A stretch of 45,639 nucleotides of DNA from Lachnospiraceae bacterium (lineage in GTDB: Bacteria; Bacillota; Clostridia; Lachnospirales; Lachnospiraceae): NCBI GenBank assembly GCA_030531165.1, contig JAUNOI010000009.1:1-45639 (forward strand), given 5' to 3'. The number at the start of each line of letters is the position of its first letter. The stretch's first letter is position 1. A program made the position numbers and the translations under genes. Below the pieces are notes generated by a model. The model ran no database searches and was not told where the DNA came from. It saw nothing but the letters and a program-made list of their open reading frames with translations. Below are positions 35,571-43,740 of the stretch, piece by piece.

Positions 35571-37493
35571 ATGCTGTTAAAAGAATATTTAAAAGCGAAA
35601 AAGATGGCAATGAAAGATTTTCGAATGCATTCGAGCAAGGGAGAATATCCATATCTGCAAGTATTGGATGACATTCTGAAATATGCGGGTACAACAAAAG
35701 AGCAAAAACTTGGACTAGTCGATATACCGCTCGATCAGATCGTCGGCACGAAAAGTTGGGGACGGACAAATGCGTTTGCAAGTAATTTTATGCCTTTGAT
35801 GGATGAAGAATCGGAATTCGCCTCCAAATGGATGAACTTATACCAGGCACACCTGGATGAAGGCATCCGGGATCCGATTATTGCTTATGAATATATGAAT
35901 CATTTTTATGTTATGGAGGGGAATAAACGGGTCAGCGTTATGAAATATTTCGATGCAGTCAGTATTTCCGGCAATGTAACGAGAATTATTCCACAGAAAA
36001 ATGATTCAAAAGAATCCCGTATTTATTATGAGTTTTTAAATTTTTATGAAATGACGCAAATTAATTATGTGAACTTTTCACAGCCGGGAGGATATAAGAA
36101 ATTAATAGAACTTGTTTGCCCGGATAGAAAAGAACCATGGGATCAGGATATGCAGACGGATTTTGGTACAGCATATTACCGGTTTGCAGACATTTTTCAG
36201 GAAAAGGCAGCGGGAAAGAAGATGCCGTTAACGACAGCGGACGCTTTTTTAATCTATCTGGATTACTACGGTTATGAATATCTTCTGGATAAAAAGCAAA
36301 AAGAATTAAAGGAAGAAATCGTAAAACTCTGGAAGGACTTTTTGATTTTTCCGAACAAACGCCAGTTGAACCTGAAGCTGGATTCTGACCAGATGGAGGC
36401 GTTGAATGTGATTGATAGAACGATCCATTTGCCGATTTCAAAAATTAAAATTGCATTTATTAATCAGAAATCTCCGGAGACATCCAAGTGGGTATATATG
36501 CATGATCTGGGAAGAAAAAGCATAGAGCAGGAATTTGGAAGTAAAATTAATGTTCTTGTCTATAATCAGGTCGATACGACGGCGGCCGGGATAGAAGCTA
36601 TGAGCGATGCAATAGAAAAGGGATGTACGCTTATTTTTGTAACGACCCCGAGTCTGATCAAAGCGTGTACCTCTGTTGCGGTCAAGTATCCATATGTAAA
36701 GATCCTGAACTGTTCGCTGAGCACCTGCTACGGACATATTAAGACGTATTATGGACGATTATATGAGGCCAAATTCCTGATGGGCGTGATTGCGGGGATC
36801 ATGACAAAATCCAACGATATCGGATATCTCGCTGATTATCCAATATCCGGTGCGATAGCAAATATCAATGCGTTTGCTATCGGAGCGAGAATGGTCAATC
36901 CGAATGCCAAAATCCACCTGCACTGGTATACGAAAAAAGAGATTAATGTGGATGAAAATTTATGGAACGATAAAGTGTCGATCGTATCCGGCTATGACAG
37001 TATTATTCCTAATAATGATGCGGTTCGTTTTGGTATTTATGATTTTAATCAGAAAGACGCACCACCACTTGCCATGCCGGTATGGGAATGGGGGACATTT
37101 TATTCCAAGATCGTAAATTCCATATTAAACAATACATGGAAGAAAGAGAAGTTAAAATCAGACGAGGCGATTAACTATTGGTGGGGAATGTCCTCAGGTG
37201 TTATTGATATACTGGTATCCGGACAGCTGCCAGTTGGTGTGAAACGTTTGGTTGAAACTTTAAAGAAATCCATCCAGGAAAAGATATTGTACCCGTTTGA
37301 AGGTGAGATTTATGATCAGAGCGGCATATTAAGGAATAAATCAGGAGAAATTATGACTCCGTATGATATTATGCAGATGGATTGGCTTGTAGATAATATT
37401 GTCGGGGAGATTCCATTTCGGGATGAGTTGGTAGACGAGGCAAAGTCAATTGTCAAAATTCAGGGAGTGAAAAAGGAAGACAGAAACATATGA
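35571..37493 (+). CDS. Cytoplasmic fusion of ParB-like domain and BMP/PnrA-like nucleoside-binding domain
   Basis: 640 residues with no signal peptide or lipobox. Residues about 45-140 look like a ParB/sulfiredoxin-type domain: PLDQIVGTKSWGR, RDPIIAYEYMNHFYVMEG, and GNKR at 117-120 where ParB proteins have their GxxR nucleotide motif. From about 292 a BMP (PnrA-like) domain begins: KIAFINQKSPETSKW, AIEKGCTLIFVTTPS, EAKFLMGVIAGIMTK, AFAIGARMVNPNAKI. BMP proteins are normally surface lipoproteins that feed nucleosides to ABC transporters; this one appears to be cytoplasmic. No permease gene is near. It follows hscC by 47 bases and overlaps the next gene by 4. I infer a ligand sensor. Confidence 0.78.
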   Translation: MLLKEYLKAKKMAMKDFRMHSSKGEYPYLQVLDDILKYAGTTKEQKLGLVDIPLDQIVGTKSWGRTNAFASNFMPLMDEESEFASKWMNLYQAHLDEGIRDPIIAYEYMNHFYVMEGNKRVSVMKYFDAVSISGNVTRIIPQKNDSKESRIYYEFLNFYEMTQINYVNFSQPGGYKKLIELVCPDRKEPWDQDMQTDFGTAYYRFADIFQEKAAGKKMPLTTADAFLIYLDYYGYEYLLDKKQKELKEEIVKLWKDFLIFPNKRQLNLKLDSDQMEALNVIDRTIHLPISKIKIAFINQKSPETSKWVYMHDLGRKSIEQEFGSKINVLVYNQVDTTAAGIEAMSDAIEKGCTLIFVTTPSLIKACTSVAVKYPYVKILNCSLSTCYGHIKTYYGRLYEAKFLMGVIAGIMTKSNDIGYLADYPISGAIANINAFAIGARMVNPNAKIHLHWYTKKEINVDENLWNDKVSIVSGYDSIIPNNDAVRFGIYDFNQKDAPPLAMPVWEWGTFYSKIVNSILNNTWKKEKLKSDEAINYWWGMSSGVIDILVSGQLPVGVKRLVETLKKSIQEKILYPFEGEIYDQSGILRNKSGEIMTPYDIMQMDWLVDNIVGEIPFRDELVDEAKSIVKIQGVKKEDRNI

Positions 37494-38098
37494 TGAATAT
37501 ATTAGTTGTAGCAGATGTAGAGTCAAAAGTCCTGTGGGATTATTTTGATGGTTCTCAAAAAGGGCAAATTGATCTGATTATCTCCTGTGGAGATCTGGAT
37601 GCGGATTATCTGTCGTTTCTGACGACCATGTATCATTGCGATGTATTGTATGTCCATGGAAACCATGATGAAAACTACAAGATAAATCCACCAGAAGGAT
37701 GCATCTGTATTGACGATCAGCTGATCAATTATCAGGGAATTCGGATATTAGGACTGGGTGGTTCGATGAAATATAACGGAGGTACGTATCAATATACAGA
37801 AGCACAGATGAAACTTCGCTATATGCGCCTCTGGATGCAGATACAAAAATATCATGGATTTGATATTCTGGTAACACATGCGCCGGCGAAGGGAATTCAC
37901 GATGGAGAAGATCTGCCGCATCAGGGATTTCAATGCTTTTGTTCCCTGATGGAAAAATACGAGCCAGCTTATTTTCTGCATGGACATGTTCATCTGAATT
38001 ACGGATACCAGATTCCGCGAGTGGACAAGTTTCGGAAAACTACCATTATTAATGGATTTGAAAAATATTTGTTTGAATACAAGACAGCGGGGGATTGA
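37490..38098 (+). CDS. Calcineurin-like metallophosphoesterase
   Basis: 202 residues. Metal-binding motifs are in order: Asp in VADVESK, ISCGDLDADY, VHGNHDE, THAPAKG and HGHVHLNYG. The first motif is D-x-E rather than the usual D-x-H. Small stand-alone enzymes of this fold hydrolyse phosphodiesters, cyclic nucleotides or phosphoproteins; the substrate here is unknown. Its ATG overlaps the TGA of the ParB-BMP gene (ATGATG), so the two are coupled. A second ATG three bases later is equally possible. Confidence 0.88.
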   Translation: MMNILVVADVESKVLWDYFDGSQKGQIDLIISCGDLDADYLSFLTTMYHCDVLYVHGNHDENYKINPPEGCICIDDQLINYQGIRILGLGGSMKYNGGTYQYTEAQMKLRYMRLWMQIQKYHGFDILVTHAPAKGIHDGEDLPHQGFQCFCSLMEKYEPAYFLHGHVHLNYGYQIPRVDKFRKTTIINGFEKYLFEYKTAGD

Positions 38099-38118
38099 CA
38101 TAAAGGTTCAATCCCCCG
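38088..38118. terminator. Hairpin shared by convergent phosphoesterase and lacI-type genes
   Basis: CGGGGGATTGA (38088-38098) pairs perfectly with TCAATCCCCCG (38108-38118). The plus-strand gene stops with TGA in the left arm and the minus-strand gene stops in the right arm. T runs are weak on both sides. Confidence 0.7.
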
Positions 38119-39130
38119 TTGTTGGCCCGGCGCTATCTCTTACGATTAGTTCACATGGAAAAGTAATGCGAATCGGGAGAACAGCTTCCGAGTTAAACAT
38201 GATCTTTTGATATAGAAATTCAACAGCTGTCTTTCCCATCATTTCCGCAGGTGCGTGAATCGTCGTTAATGGTGGGTTTGTATAAGATGCCACGCTGATA
38301 TTGTCGAATCCAACAACAGATATATCTTTTGGAATTCGCAAACCGGCTTCATGGAGTGCTCGCATAGCGCCGATCGCAATTGGATCGCTTGCAGCAAATA
38401 CAGCAGTTGGAATGCGATCCTTCTCAAGCAGCCGGTTCATCATCTGAAATCCGGATTCTGCTGAAAATTCCTCTTCTATCATATACGGTTCATATTCTAG
38501 ATGATATCGGGTGCAGTAATCGATAAAAAAGGATTTTCGCTGTTCAAAATAGATACTCTCTCCAATCTGCTCGATTCCGCCAAGATAACCAATCCGCTTG
38601 TGTCCCAGAGAAACCAGATAATCCATAATATCATAGACTGCCTGCTTAAAATCAAGGGCAATGCAGTTAAATGAAATTTTTGAAGAAAGCATGTCTACAA
38701 TTATAAAATGTTTTGTTAATTTTTGAAAATTCATGATATCGTCAGAAGAATACTTGCCGACGCAGATCAAACCGTCTAACTGTGCCAGCTGCTTTTTATA
38801 ATCCTGATCCGTTTTGAAAATACGGATTACTTTAATATTCAGATTCATACAGCAGGATTCGATGCCATTTCGAATATTCTGATAATATGGGTCTTCCAGT
38901 TCCTGAAACATGGAATACCATTGCAGAAGGCCGATCGTAATAGAATTCATTTTTTTCATTTTTTGAGCAGAAGCTTTGCTTTTCTTTTTATATCCCAATT
39001 CTTTTGCAGCAGTAAGAACCTTTTCCCTTGTCTCAGGTGTAACACTCAGAGAATCATCATGATTCAATATACGAGAGACTGCCGCCGGTGAAACGTGGGC
39101 AATATTTGCAATATCTTTTAAAGTCGCCAT
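38108..39130 (-). CDS. LacI/GalR-family transcriptional repressor
   Basis: 340 residues. The N-terminal HTH is typical (TLKDIANIAHVSPAAVSRILN) with the hinge helix near 50. The periplasmic-binding-protein-like sugar domain follows, ending in GFDNISVASYTNPPLTTIHAP. It is divergent from galK-galT, whose promoter carries palindromic sites, so it is most likely the local galactose repressor (GalR role). GGGGATGAAAA precedes the ATG. Confidence 0.92.
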   Translation of the reverse strand: MATLKDIANIAHVSPAAVSRILNHDDSLSVTPETREKVLTAAKELGYKKKSKASAQKMKKMNSITIGLLQWYSMFQELEDPYYQNIRNGIESCCMNLNIKVIRIFKTDQDYKKQLAQLDGLICVGKYSSDDIMNFQKLTKHFIIVDMLSSKISFNCIALDFKQAVYDIMDYLVSLGHKRIGYLGGIEQIGESIYFEQRKSFFIDYCTRYHLEYEPYMIEEEFSAESGFQMMNRLLEKDRIPTAVFAASDPIAIGAMRALHEAGLRIPKDISVVGFDNISVASYTNPPLTTIHAPAEMMGKTAVEFLYQKIMFNSEAVLPIRITFPCELIVRDSAGPTTGD

Positions 39131-39221
39131 TTTTCATCCCCATAATCTTATTTTTCGTTCATTTATCGTATTTATACTATAGCAGATTTTGAATAAAAGG
39201 AAAAGTATTTTATTCTTAAAG

Positions 39222-39253
39222 TTTAGTAAATATTTATCTAATAATTTACTAAA
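39222..39253 (+). promoter_or_regulatory. Upstream inverted repeat in the gal control region
   Basis: TTTAGTAAAT (39222-39231) and ATTTACTAAA (39244-39253) form a perfect 10-bp inverted repeat with a 12-base gap. Each arm shares GTAAAT/ATTTAC with the operator at the promoter, so it may be an auxiliary operator. Confidence 0.65.
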
Positions 39254-39271
39254 ATAATAGGTAAAAAAGTA

Positions 39272-39300
39272 TTGACATTACAAGTAAATTTACGTACAAT
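39272..39300 (+). promoter_or_regulatory. galK-galT promoter with embedded operator
   Basis: TTGACA (39272-39277), a 17-base spacer and TACAAT (39295-39300). The spacer contains the palindrome GTAAATTTAC (39284-39293), placed where a LacI-type repressor would block RNA polymerase. Confidence 0.82.
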
Positions 39301-39368
39301 ATAAACAGAAGGATGACAACAGGGTAAAAGAAAAAGACTTTTACAACTTATGAAATTGAGGTGGCAAA

Positions 39369-40652
39369 ATGAAGAATACAAAAGTTTTTATCAGAGAGTT
39401 TCAGGAACACGTACATACAGATTTATTAAAAGATATCTATCTGGATGAATCGTTGATCGAATATCAGGAGAAAAGATATATTGCAGCGATTACAAAGTAT
39501 GAAGATCTTTTTGGAGAAGGTGAAGTCGAGATCTACAGCGCTCCCGGACGAAGTGAAGTCGGAGGCAATCACACGGATCATCAGTTCGGATGTGTACTGG
39601 CGACATCGATCAACTTGGATGCTCTTGCAATCGTTGGTCCGAATGAAGGAAGTATTCGATTAGTGTCTGAAGGATATGATGATATGATTGAAGTCAGTCT
39701 GGATGATTTAGAGAGAAATCCTGCAGAAGAAGGAACAACCGTAGCTTTAATCAGAGGCATGGCTGCAAAGTTAAAAGAAACAGGATATCAGATTGGCGGT
39801 TTTCAAGCTTATGTTACGAGCGATGTATTAGTAGGAGCAGGATTATCTTCTTCAGCTGCATTTGAAACAATTATCGGAACAATTCTTTCCGGGTTATATA
39901 ACGATATGAAAGTCAGCCCTGTACTGATTGCGCAGGCAGGGCAGTATGCGGAGAATATCTACTTTGGCAAACCTTGCGGCTTAATGGATCAGATGGCATG
40001 TTCGGTTGGAGGACTGATCAATATTGATTTTGCTGATCCTTCTGAGCCGGTTATGAGAAAAGTAGAGGTTGAATTTGAGGATTATCATCACAGTTTATGT
40101 ATTGTAGATACAAAGGGTTCGCATGCAGATCTGACAGATGAATATGCGGCAGTGCCGGCAGAGATGAAGGCAGTTGCAGAGAAATTAGGAAAGCCGGTTC
40201 TTCGCCAGATCGATGCAGCTGAATTTTATAAAAAGATTCCTGAATTAAGAGAAGAGTTCGGTGACAGACCGGTATTACGGGCGATTCATTTCTTAAATGA
40301 AAATGAAAGAGTCGGAAAACAGGTCGCTGCATTGAATGAAGGAAGATTCCAGGATTTCTTACAGTTAGTAAAGGAATCGGGAAATTCTTCTTATAAATAT
40401 CTGCAGAATGTATATACAAATAAAGATGTGCAGAATCAGGCGATGTCAATTGGACTTGCGGTTGCAGAAACTGTTCTGGGTACTCATGGAGTCAGCCGTG
40501 TTCATGGAGGCGGTTTTGCCGGAACCATTCAGATTTTTGTAGAGAATGAATTTGTGCCGGAGATCAAGGCTGCGATGGACGGTGTGTTTGGTGAAGGCTC
40601 CTGCCATGTATTAAAAGTTCGTAAATACGGTGGAATGAAAGTATTGGCATAA
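39369..40652 (+). CDS. galK: Galactokinase
   Basis: 427 residues, GHMP kinase family. The galactokinase signature (APGRSEVGGNHTDHQFG), the ATP loop VGAGLSSSAAFE and the GLMDQMACSVGG segment are intact, with the C-terminal RVHGGGFAGTIQ motif. It phosphorylates galactose in the Leloir pathway. GAGGTGGCAAA precedes the ATG. First gene of the galKT unit; no galE or galM is in the window. Confidence 0.97.
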   Translation: MKNTKVFIREFQEHVHTDLLKDIYLDESLIEYQEKRYIAAITKYEDLFGEGEVEIYSAPGRSEVGGNHTDHQFGCVLATSINLDALAIVGPNEGSIRLVSEGYDDMIEVSLDDLERNPAEEGTTVALIRGMAAKLKETGYQIGGFQAYVTSDVLVGAGLSSSAAFETIIGTILSGLYNDMKVSPVLIAQAGQYAENIYFGKPCGLMDQMACSVGGLINIDFADPSEPVMRKVEVEFEDYHHSLCIVDTKGSHADLTDEYAAVPAEMKAVAEKLGKPVLRQIDAAEFYKKIPELREEFGDRPVLRAIHFLNENERVGKQVAALNEGRFQDFLQLVKESGNSSYKYLQNVYTNKDVQNQAMSIGLAVAETVLGTHGVSRVHGGGFAGTIQIFVENEFVPEIKAAMDGVFGEGSCHVLKVRKYGGMKVLA

Positions 40653-40676
40653 AGATAGATAAAGAGGGATGTTGAG

Positions 40677-42170
40677 ATGACGGTGAATGAAAGAATTGCA
40701 CAGCTGGTACAGTATGGTTTAACAACAGGTTTGATTTCTGAGGAAGATAAGATTTATACGACGAATCAGATTTTAGAAGTTATGCAGTTAGATAGTTATG
40801 AGGAACCTGAAACAATCCAAGATGCTCCATTAGAGGAAGTGTTGGAAGATTTATTGGAAGATGCCTTTGAACGAGAATTGATGGAGAATGATGGAATCGT
40901 TCAGAAGGATTTATTCGATACAAAGATCATGAATTGTTTGATGCCCCGTCCGAGTGAAGTGACGAGAACGTTTTGGGATAAATATGAAAAGTCTCCGGAA
41001 GAAGCAACGGATTATTATTATAAGTTGAGCCAGGACAGCAATTATATTCGCCGGGACCGGATTAAGAAAGATATGAGATGGTCCGTGGAAAGTGAGTATG
41101 GAGCAATTGATATCAGTATCAATCTTTCGAAACCGGAGAAAGATCCAAAGGCGATTGCAGCAGCAAAACTGCAGAAGCAGAGCAGTTATCCGAAGTGCCA
41201 GCTCTGTAAGGAGAATGAAGGTTACGCCGGACGTGTGAACCATCCAGCCAGACAAAACCATCGAATCATTCCGATCACGATTAACGGCAATCCATGGGGG
41301 TTCCAGTATTCACCGTACGTGTACTATAATGAACACTGTATTGTACTGTCTGGGGAACATGTCCCAATGAAAATTGATAAAGAGGCATTTCAAAAGTTAT
41401 TCAGCTTTGTGGAGCAGTTTCCGCATTATTTCCTCGGTTCCAATGCCGATCTTCCGATTGTCGGAGGTTCTATTCTGACACACGATCATTTTCAGGGAGG
41501 AAATTATGACTTTGCGATGGCAAAAGCTCCGATAGAAAAGGGCGTTATCATTCCGGGATTTGAAGATGTCGAGGCAGGAATTGTAAAATGGCCGTTATCT
41601 GTGATTCGGATTCGAAGCACAAGTACGGAAAGACTCATTGATCTTGCGGATCATATTTTAAAGAAATGGCGTGGATATACGGATGCAGAAGCATTCATAT
41701 TTGCTGATACAGATGGCGAGCCCCATAATACGATTACTCCGATCGTAAGAAAAAAAGGCGATATCTATGAACTTGACCTTACCCTGCGCAATAATATTAC
41801 AACGGAGAAATATCCGCTTGGCGTATATCACCCACATGCGCAGTATCACCATATTAAGAAAGAAAATATCGGTTTAATTGAAGTTATGGGGCTTGCAGTC
41901 TTGCCAGCCAGACTAAAACACGAAATGGAGCTTCTCGCAGATTGCCTGGTAAATGGAAAGGATCTGTCTTCGCATGATGAATTAGAGAAGCATACTGCAT
42001 GGGTAGAAAGATTTCTTCCAAAATATGATTCCATCACAACAGAAAATGTATGGGATATTTTGAAAGAAGAGATCGGCCAGGTGTTTGTCAAGGTATTGGA
42101 AGATGCCGGTGTATACAAATGCACGCCAGAAGGCAGAAAAGCTTTTGATAAATTTATTTCAATCTTATAA
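40677..42170 (+). CDS. galT: UDP-glucose-hexose-1-phosphate uridylyltransferase, class II
   Basis: 497 residues, the length of the Firmicutes class II enzyme. Landmarks are CQLCKENEGYAGR, NPWGFQYSPYVYYNEHC, and HDHFQGGNYDF, which holds the active-site region. It exchanges UMP between UDP-glucose and galactose 1-phosphate. It lies 24 bases after galK and the GAGGGATGTTGAG ribosome region fits the ATG. A hairpin follows at 42251. Confidence 0.97.
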   Translation: MTVNERIAQLVQYGLTTGLISEEDKIYTTNQILEVMQLDSYEEPETIQDAPLEEVLEDLLEDAFERELMENDGIVQKDLFDTKIMNCLMPRPSEVTRTFWDKYEKSPEEATDYYYKLSQDSNYIRRDRIKKDMRWSVESEYGAIDISINLSKPEKDPKAIAAAKLQKQSSYPKCQLCKENEGYAGRVNHPARQNHRIIPITINGNPWGFQYSPYVYYNEHCIVLSGEHVPMKIDKEAFQKLFSFVEQFPHYFLGSNADLPIVGGSILTHDHFQGGNYDFAMAKAPIEKGVIIPGFEDVEAGIVKWPLSVIRIRSTSTERLIDLADHILKKWRGYTDAEAFIFADTDGEPHNTITPIVRKKGDIYELDLTLRNNITTEKYPLGVYHPHAQYHHIKKENIGLIEVMGLAVLPARLKHEMELLADCLVNGKDLSSHDELEKHTAWVERFLPKYDSITTENVWDILKEEIGQVFVKVLEDAGVYKCTPEGRKAFDKFISIL

Positions 42171-42193
42171 TTCGGACTATGAAAGAGAATGTA

Positions 42194-42205
42194 ACGAAAT
42201 TTCGT
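42194..42205. repeat. 12-bp perfect palindrome after galT
   Basis: ACGAAATTTCGT is self-complementary. It lies about 100 bases upstream of the next promoter and may be a protein site or chance; no match to a known operator was recognised. Confidence 0.35.
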
Positions 42206-42250
42206 ATGACTTAGTTCTCCTACTTTTTGTAAAATTTTAATATAAAGTGT

Positions 42251-42286
42251 AAAATACCGCCTGTACCCCTTGTGCGGTATTTTGCT
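42251..42286 (+). terminator. Terminator of galK-galT
   Basis: AAAATACCGC (42251-42260) pairs with GCGGTATTTT (42274-42283) around a 13-base loop; the 3' arm ends in four T. Confidence 0.8.
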
Positions 42287-42302
42287 GTGTAAACTTATGT
42301 TA

Positions 42303-42331
42303 TTGACATATGCCCGAAATAATATTATAAT
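42303..42331 (+). promoter_or_regulatory. Consensus promoter of the DUF134/NifX-like gene
   Basis: TTGACA (42303-42308), a 17-base spacer and TATAAT (42326-42331): a perfect match to the vegetative consensus. Confidence 0.87.
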
Positions 42332-42360
42332 AAATATAAATCTGGACAGGAGGAAGGCCT

Positions 42361-43125
42361 ATGGCAAGACCAATAAAGTGCAGAAAAGTATGTCATTTTC
42401 CGAAGACATTGGAATTTCTGCCGGCATATCATACAGAGGAAAAGGTTCCGGTTATTTTGACCGTGGATGAATATGAAGTCATCCGTTTGATTGATAAAGA
42501 GGGCTTGTCCCAAGGACAATGCAGTGTATTTATGCAAATTGCCAGGACAACAGTACAGAGAATCTATGAGTCGGCAAGAAGAAAGCTTGCGGATGTGCTG
42601 GTGGATGGACGGCCCCTTCGTATCGAAGGTGGAGATTTCAGGCTTTGTGATGGGCGAAGTTCTGACTGTGGATGTGATGGATGTTTTAAGCAGATGTATC
42701 ATCATCAATATAAAAAACCAAAAGGAGAGCATATTATGAGAGTTGCAGTAACTTATGAAAATGGCCAGATTTTTCAGCATTTTGGCCGTACAGAACAGTT
42801 TAAAGTTTATGATATAGAGGATGGAAAGATTCTTTCTTCCGAAGTTGTCGGCACAGACGGAAAAGGGCATGGAGCGTTGGCAGGTGTTCTCGGAGCTCTG
42901 AATGTGGATGTCTTGATCTGCGGCGGTATTGGCGGAGGTGCGCAGGCTGCGCTTGCAGCAGCAGGTATCAAATTATACGGTGGGGTATCCGGTGATGCAG
43001 ATGAAGCAGCGTTGGCTCTGGCAGAGGACAGACTGGAATATAATGCAAATATTCAGTGTGATCATCACCGACACAATCATGGTGAAGGACATGCCTGTGG
43101 AGATCATGGATGCGGACATCATTAA
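42361..43125 (+). CDS. DUF134 HTH domain fused to NifX/NifB-like iron-molybdenum cofactor domain
   Basis: 254 residues. Residues 1 to about 100 are a DUF134 (UPF0251) protein: MARPIKCRKVCHFP, TVDEYEVIRLIDKEGLSQ and a helix-turn-helix (ARTTVQRIYESARRKLA). A cysteine-rich link (CDGRSSDCGCDGC) follows. From Met126 there is a dinitrogenase iron-molybdenum cofactor domain (MRVAVTYENGQIFQHFGRTE, ICGGIGGGAQAAL), then a His/Cys-rich tail likely to bind metal. AAAGGAGAG lies seven bases before Met126, so the second domain could also be made alone. No nitrogenase genes are near; such proteins occur widely in anaerobes with unclear roles in iron-sulfur handling. Confidence 0.88.
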   Translation: MARPIKCRKVCHFPKTLEFLPAYHTEEKVPVILTVDEYEVIRLIDKEGLSQGQCSVFMQIARTTVQRIYESARRKLADVLVDGRPLRIEGGDFRLCDGRSSDCGCDGCFKQMYHHQYKKPKGEHIMRVAVTYENGQIFQHFGRTEQFKVYDIEDGKILSSEVVGTDGKGHGALAGVLGALNVDVLICGGIGGGAQAALAAAGIKLYGGVSGDADEAALALAEDRLEYNANIQCDHHRHNHGEGHACGDHGCGHH

Positions 43126-43163
43126 ATCATGGATTTTCGGACTTATTTTTCATTGATACAAAA

Positions 43164-43199
43164 AAGGCTGTTTTGTTGTTAACAGAACAGCCATTTTTA
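43164..43199 (+). terminator. Terminator of the DUF134/NifX-like gene
   Basis: GGCTGTT (43166-43172) pairs with AACAGCC (43186-43192), extended inward by TGTT/AACA, and is followed by ATTTTT. Confidence 0.82.
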
Positions 43200-43264
43200 A
43201 AATGATGTAAATTATTCTTTCCAAGCTTTCTATAACCTTGATCGCAGAAAATTTATTTAGAGTT

Positions 43265-43740
43265 TTAATTTAGGCCCAGCACAACCGGTACGGAACGATA
43301 ACCGATACCCATGCGATCAATTCCCATATCGATTAACATGAGGAAGTGTTCTCTCGTGCGGATGCATCCGCTTCCTTTGATCTTGATCTTATTGCCGCAT
43401 TCTTCCATCATTGCTTTGATTATTTCAGGAGTTGCGCCATGTGCTTCGTGGCCGGTTAAAAATCCTGTGCTGGTTTTTACAAAATCGGCGCCTGCTTCGA
43501 TACCATCCAGAACATCATCCCATTTGCCGCTTCGGATCATACCGAAATTTGCTACAATATCGACTTCTTTTACGGTATCATATTTTGCGGCAATCTCAAT
43601 CTGTTTTACTTTTGATTCCGTAGAACTTGTTCCAAACGGAAAGTCATATACAGGACATAACATCGTGTTCGCACCTTTTCGGTAAATTCAGGTTTTAATA
43701 CAGAGTAGTCAATGTAAGATGCCAGTTCTTTTGAATTCAT
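43265..43740 (-). pseudogene. deoC: Deoxyribose-phosphate aldolase remnant (two internal deletions)
   Basis: The N-terminus is intact from the ATG at 43740 (ELASYIDYSVLKPEF). After FTE it jumps, out of frame, to KGANTMLCPVYDFPFG near 43680, losing about 40 codons of the usual barrel. Later KWDDVLDGI joins directly to EAGADFVKTSTGF, an in-frame loss of about 38 codons that includes the KVIIET-type strand. The Schiff-base lysine (VKTSTGF), the Asp of EVDIVANFG and the lysine of IKGSGCIR remain. DeoC splits deoxyribose 5-phosphate; this copy cannot fold as a full barrel. The longest open piece is 43265-43663. Confidence 0.85.

Noticed and set aside
35183-35674. 163-codon minus-strand frame opposite hscC and the next gene start
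   Set aside because: It is antisense to two well-supported genes, has low-complexity hydrophobic composition typical of antisense frames, and no ribosome site.
42325-42870. 181-codon minus-strand frame opposite the DUF134/NifX-like gene
   Set aside because: It covers a strong plus-strand promoter and an established coding region; it looks like an antisense shadow.
43265-43663. 132-codon frame taken as a short functional aldolase
   Set aside because: It lacks the N-terminal part and two internal stretches of the barrel, and the missing N-terminus is found just upstream in another frame, so it is a pseudogene.
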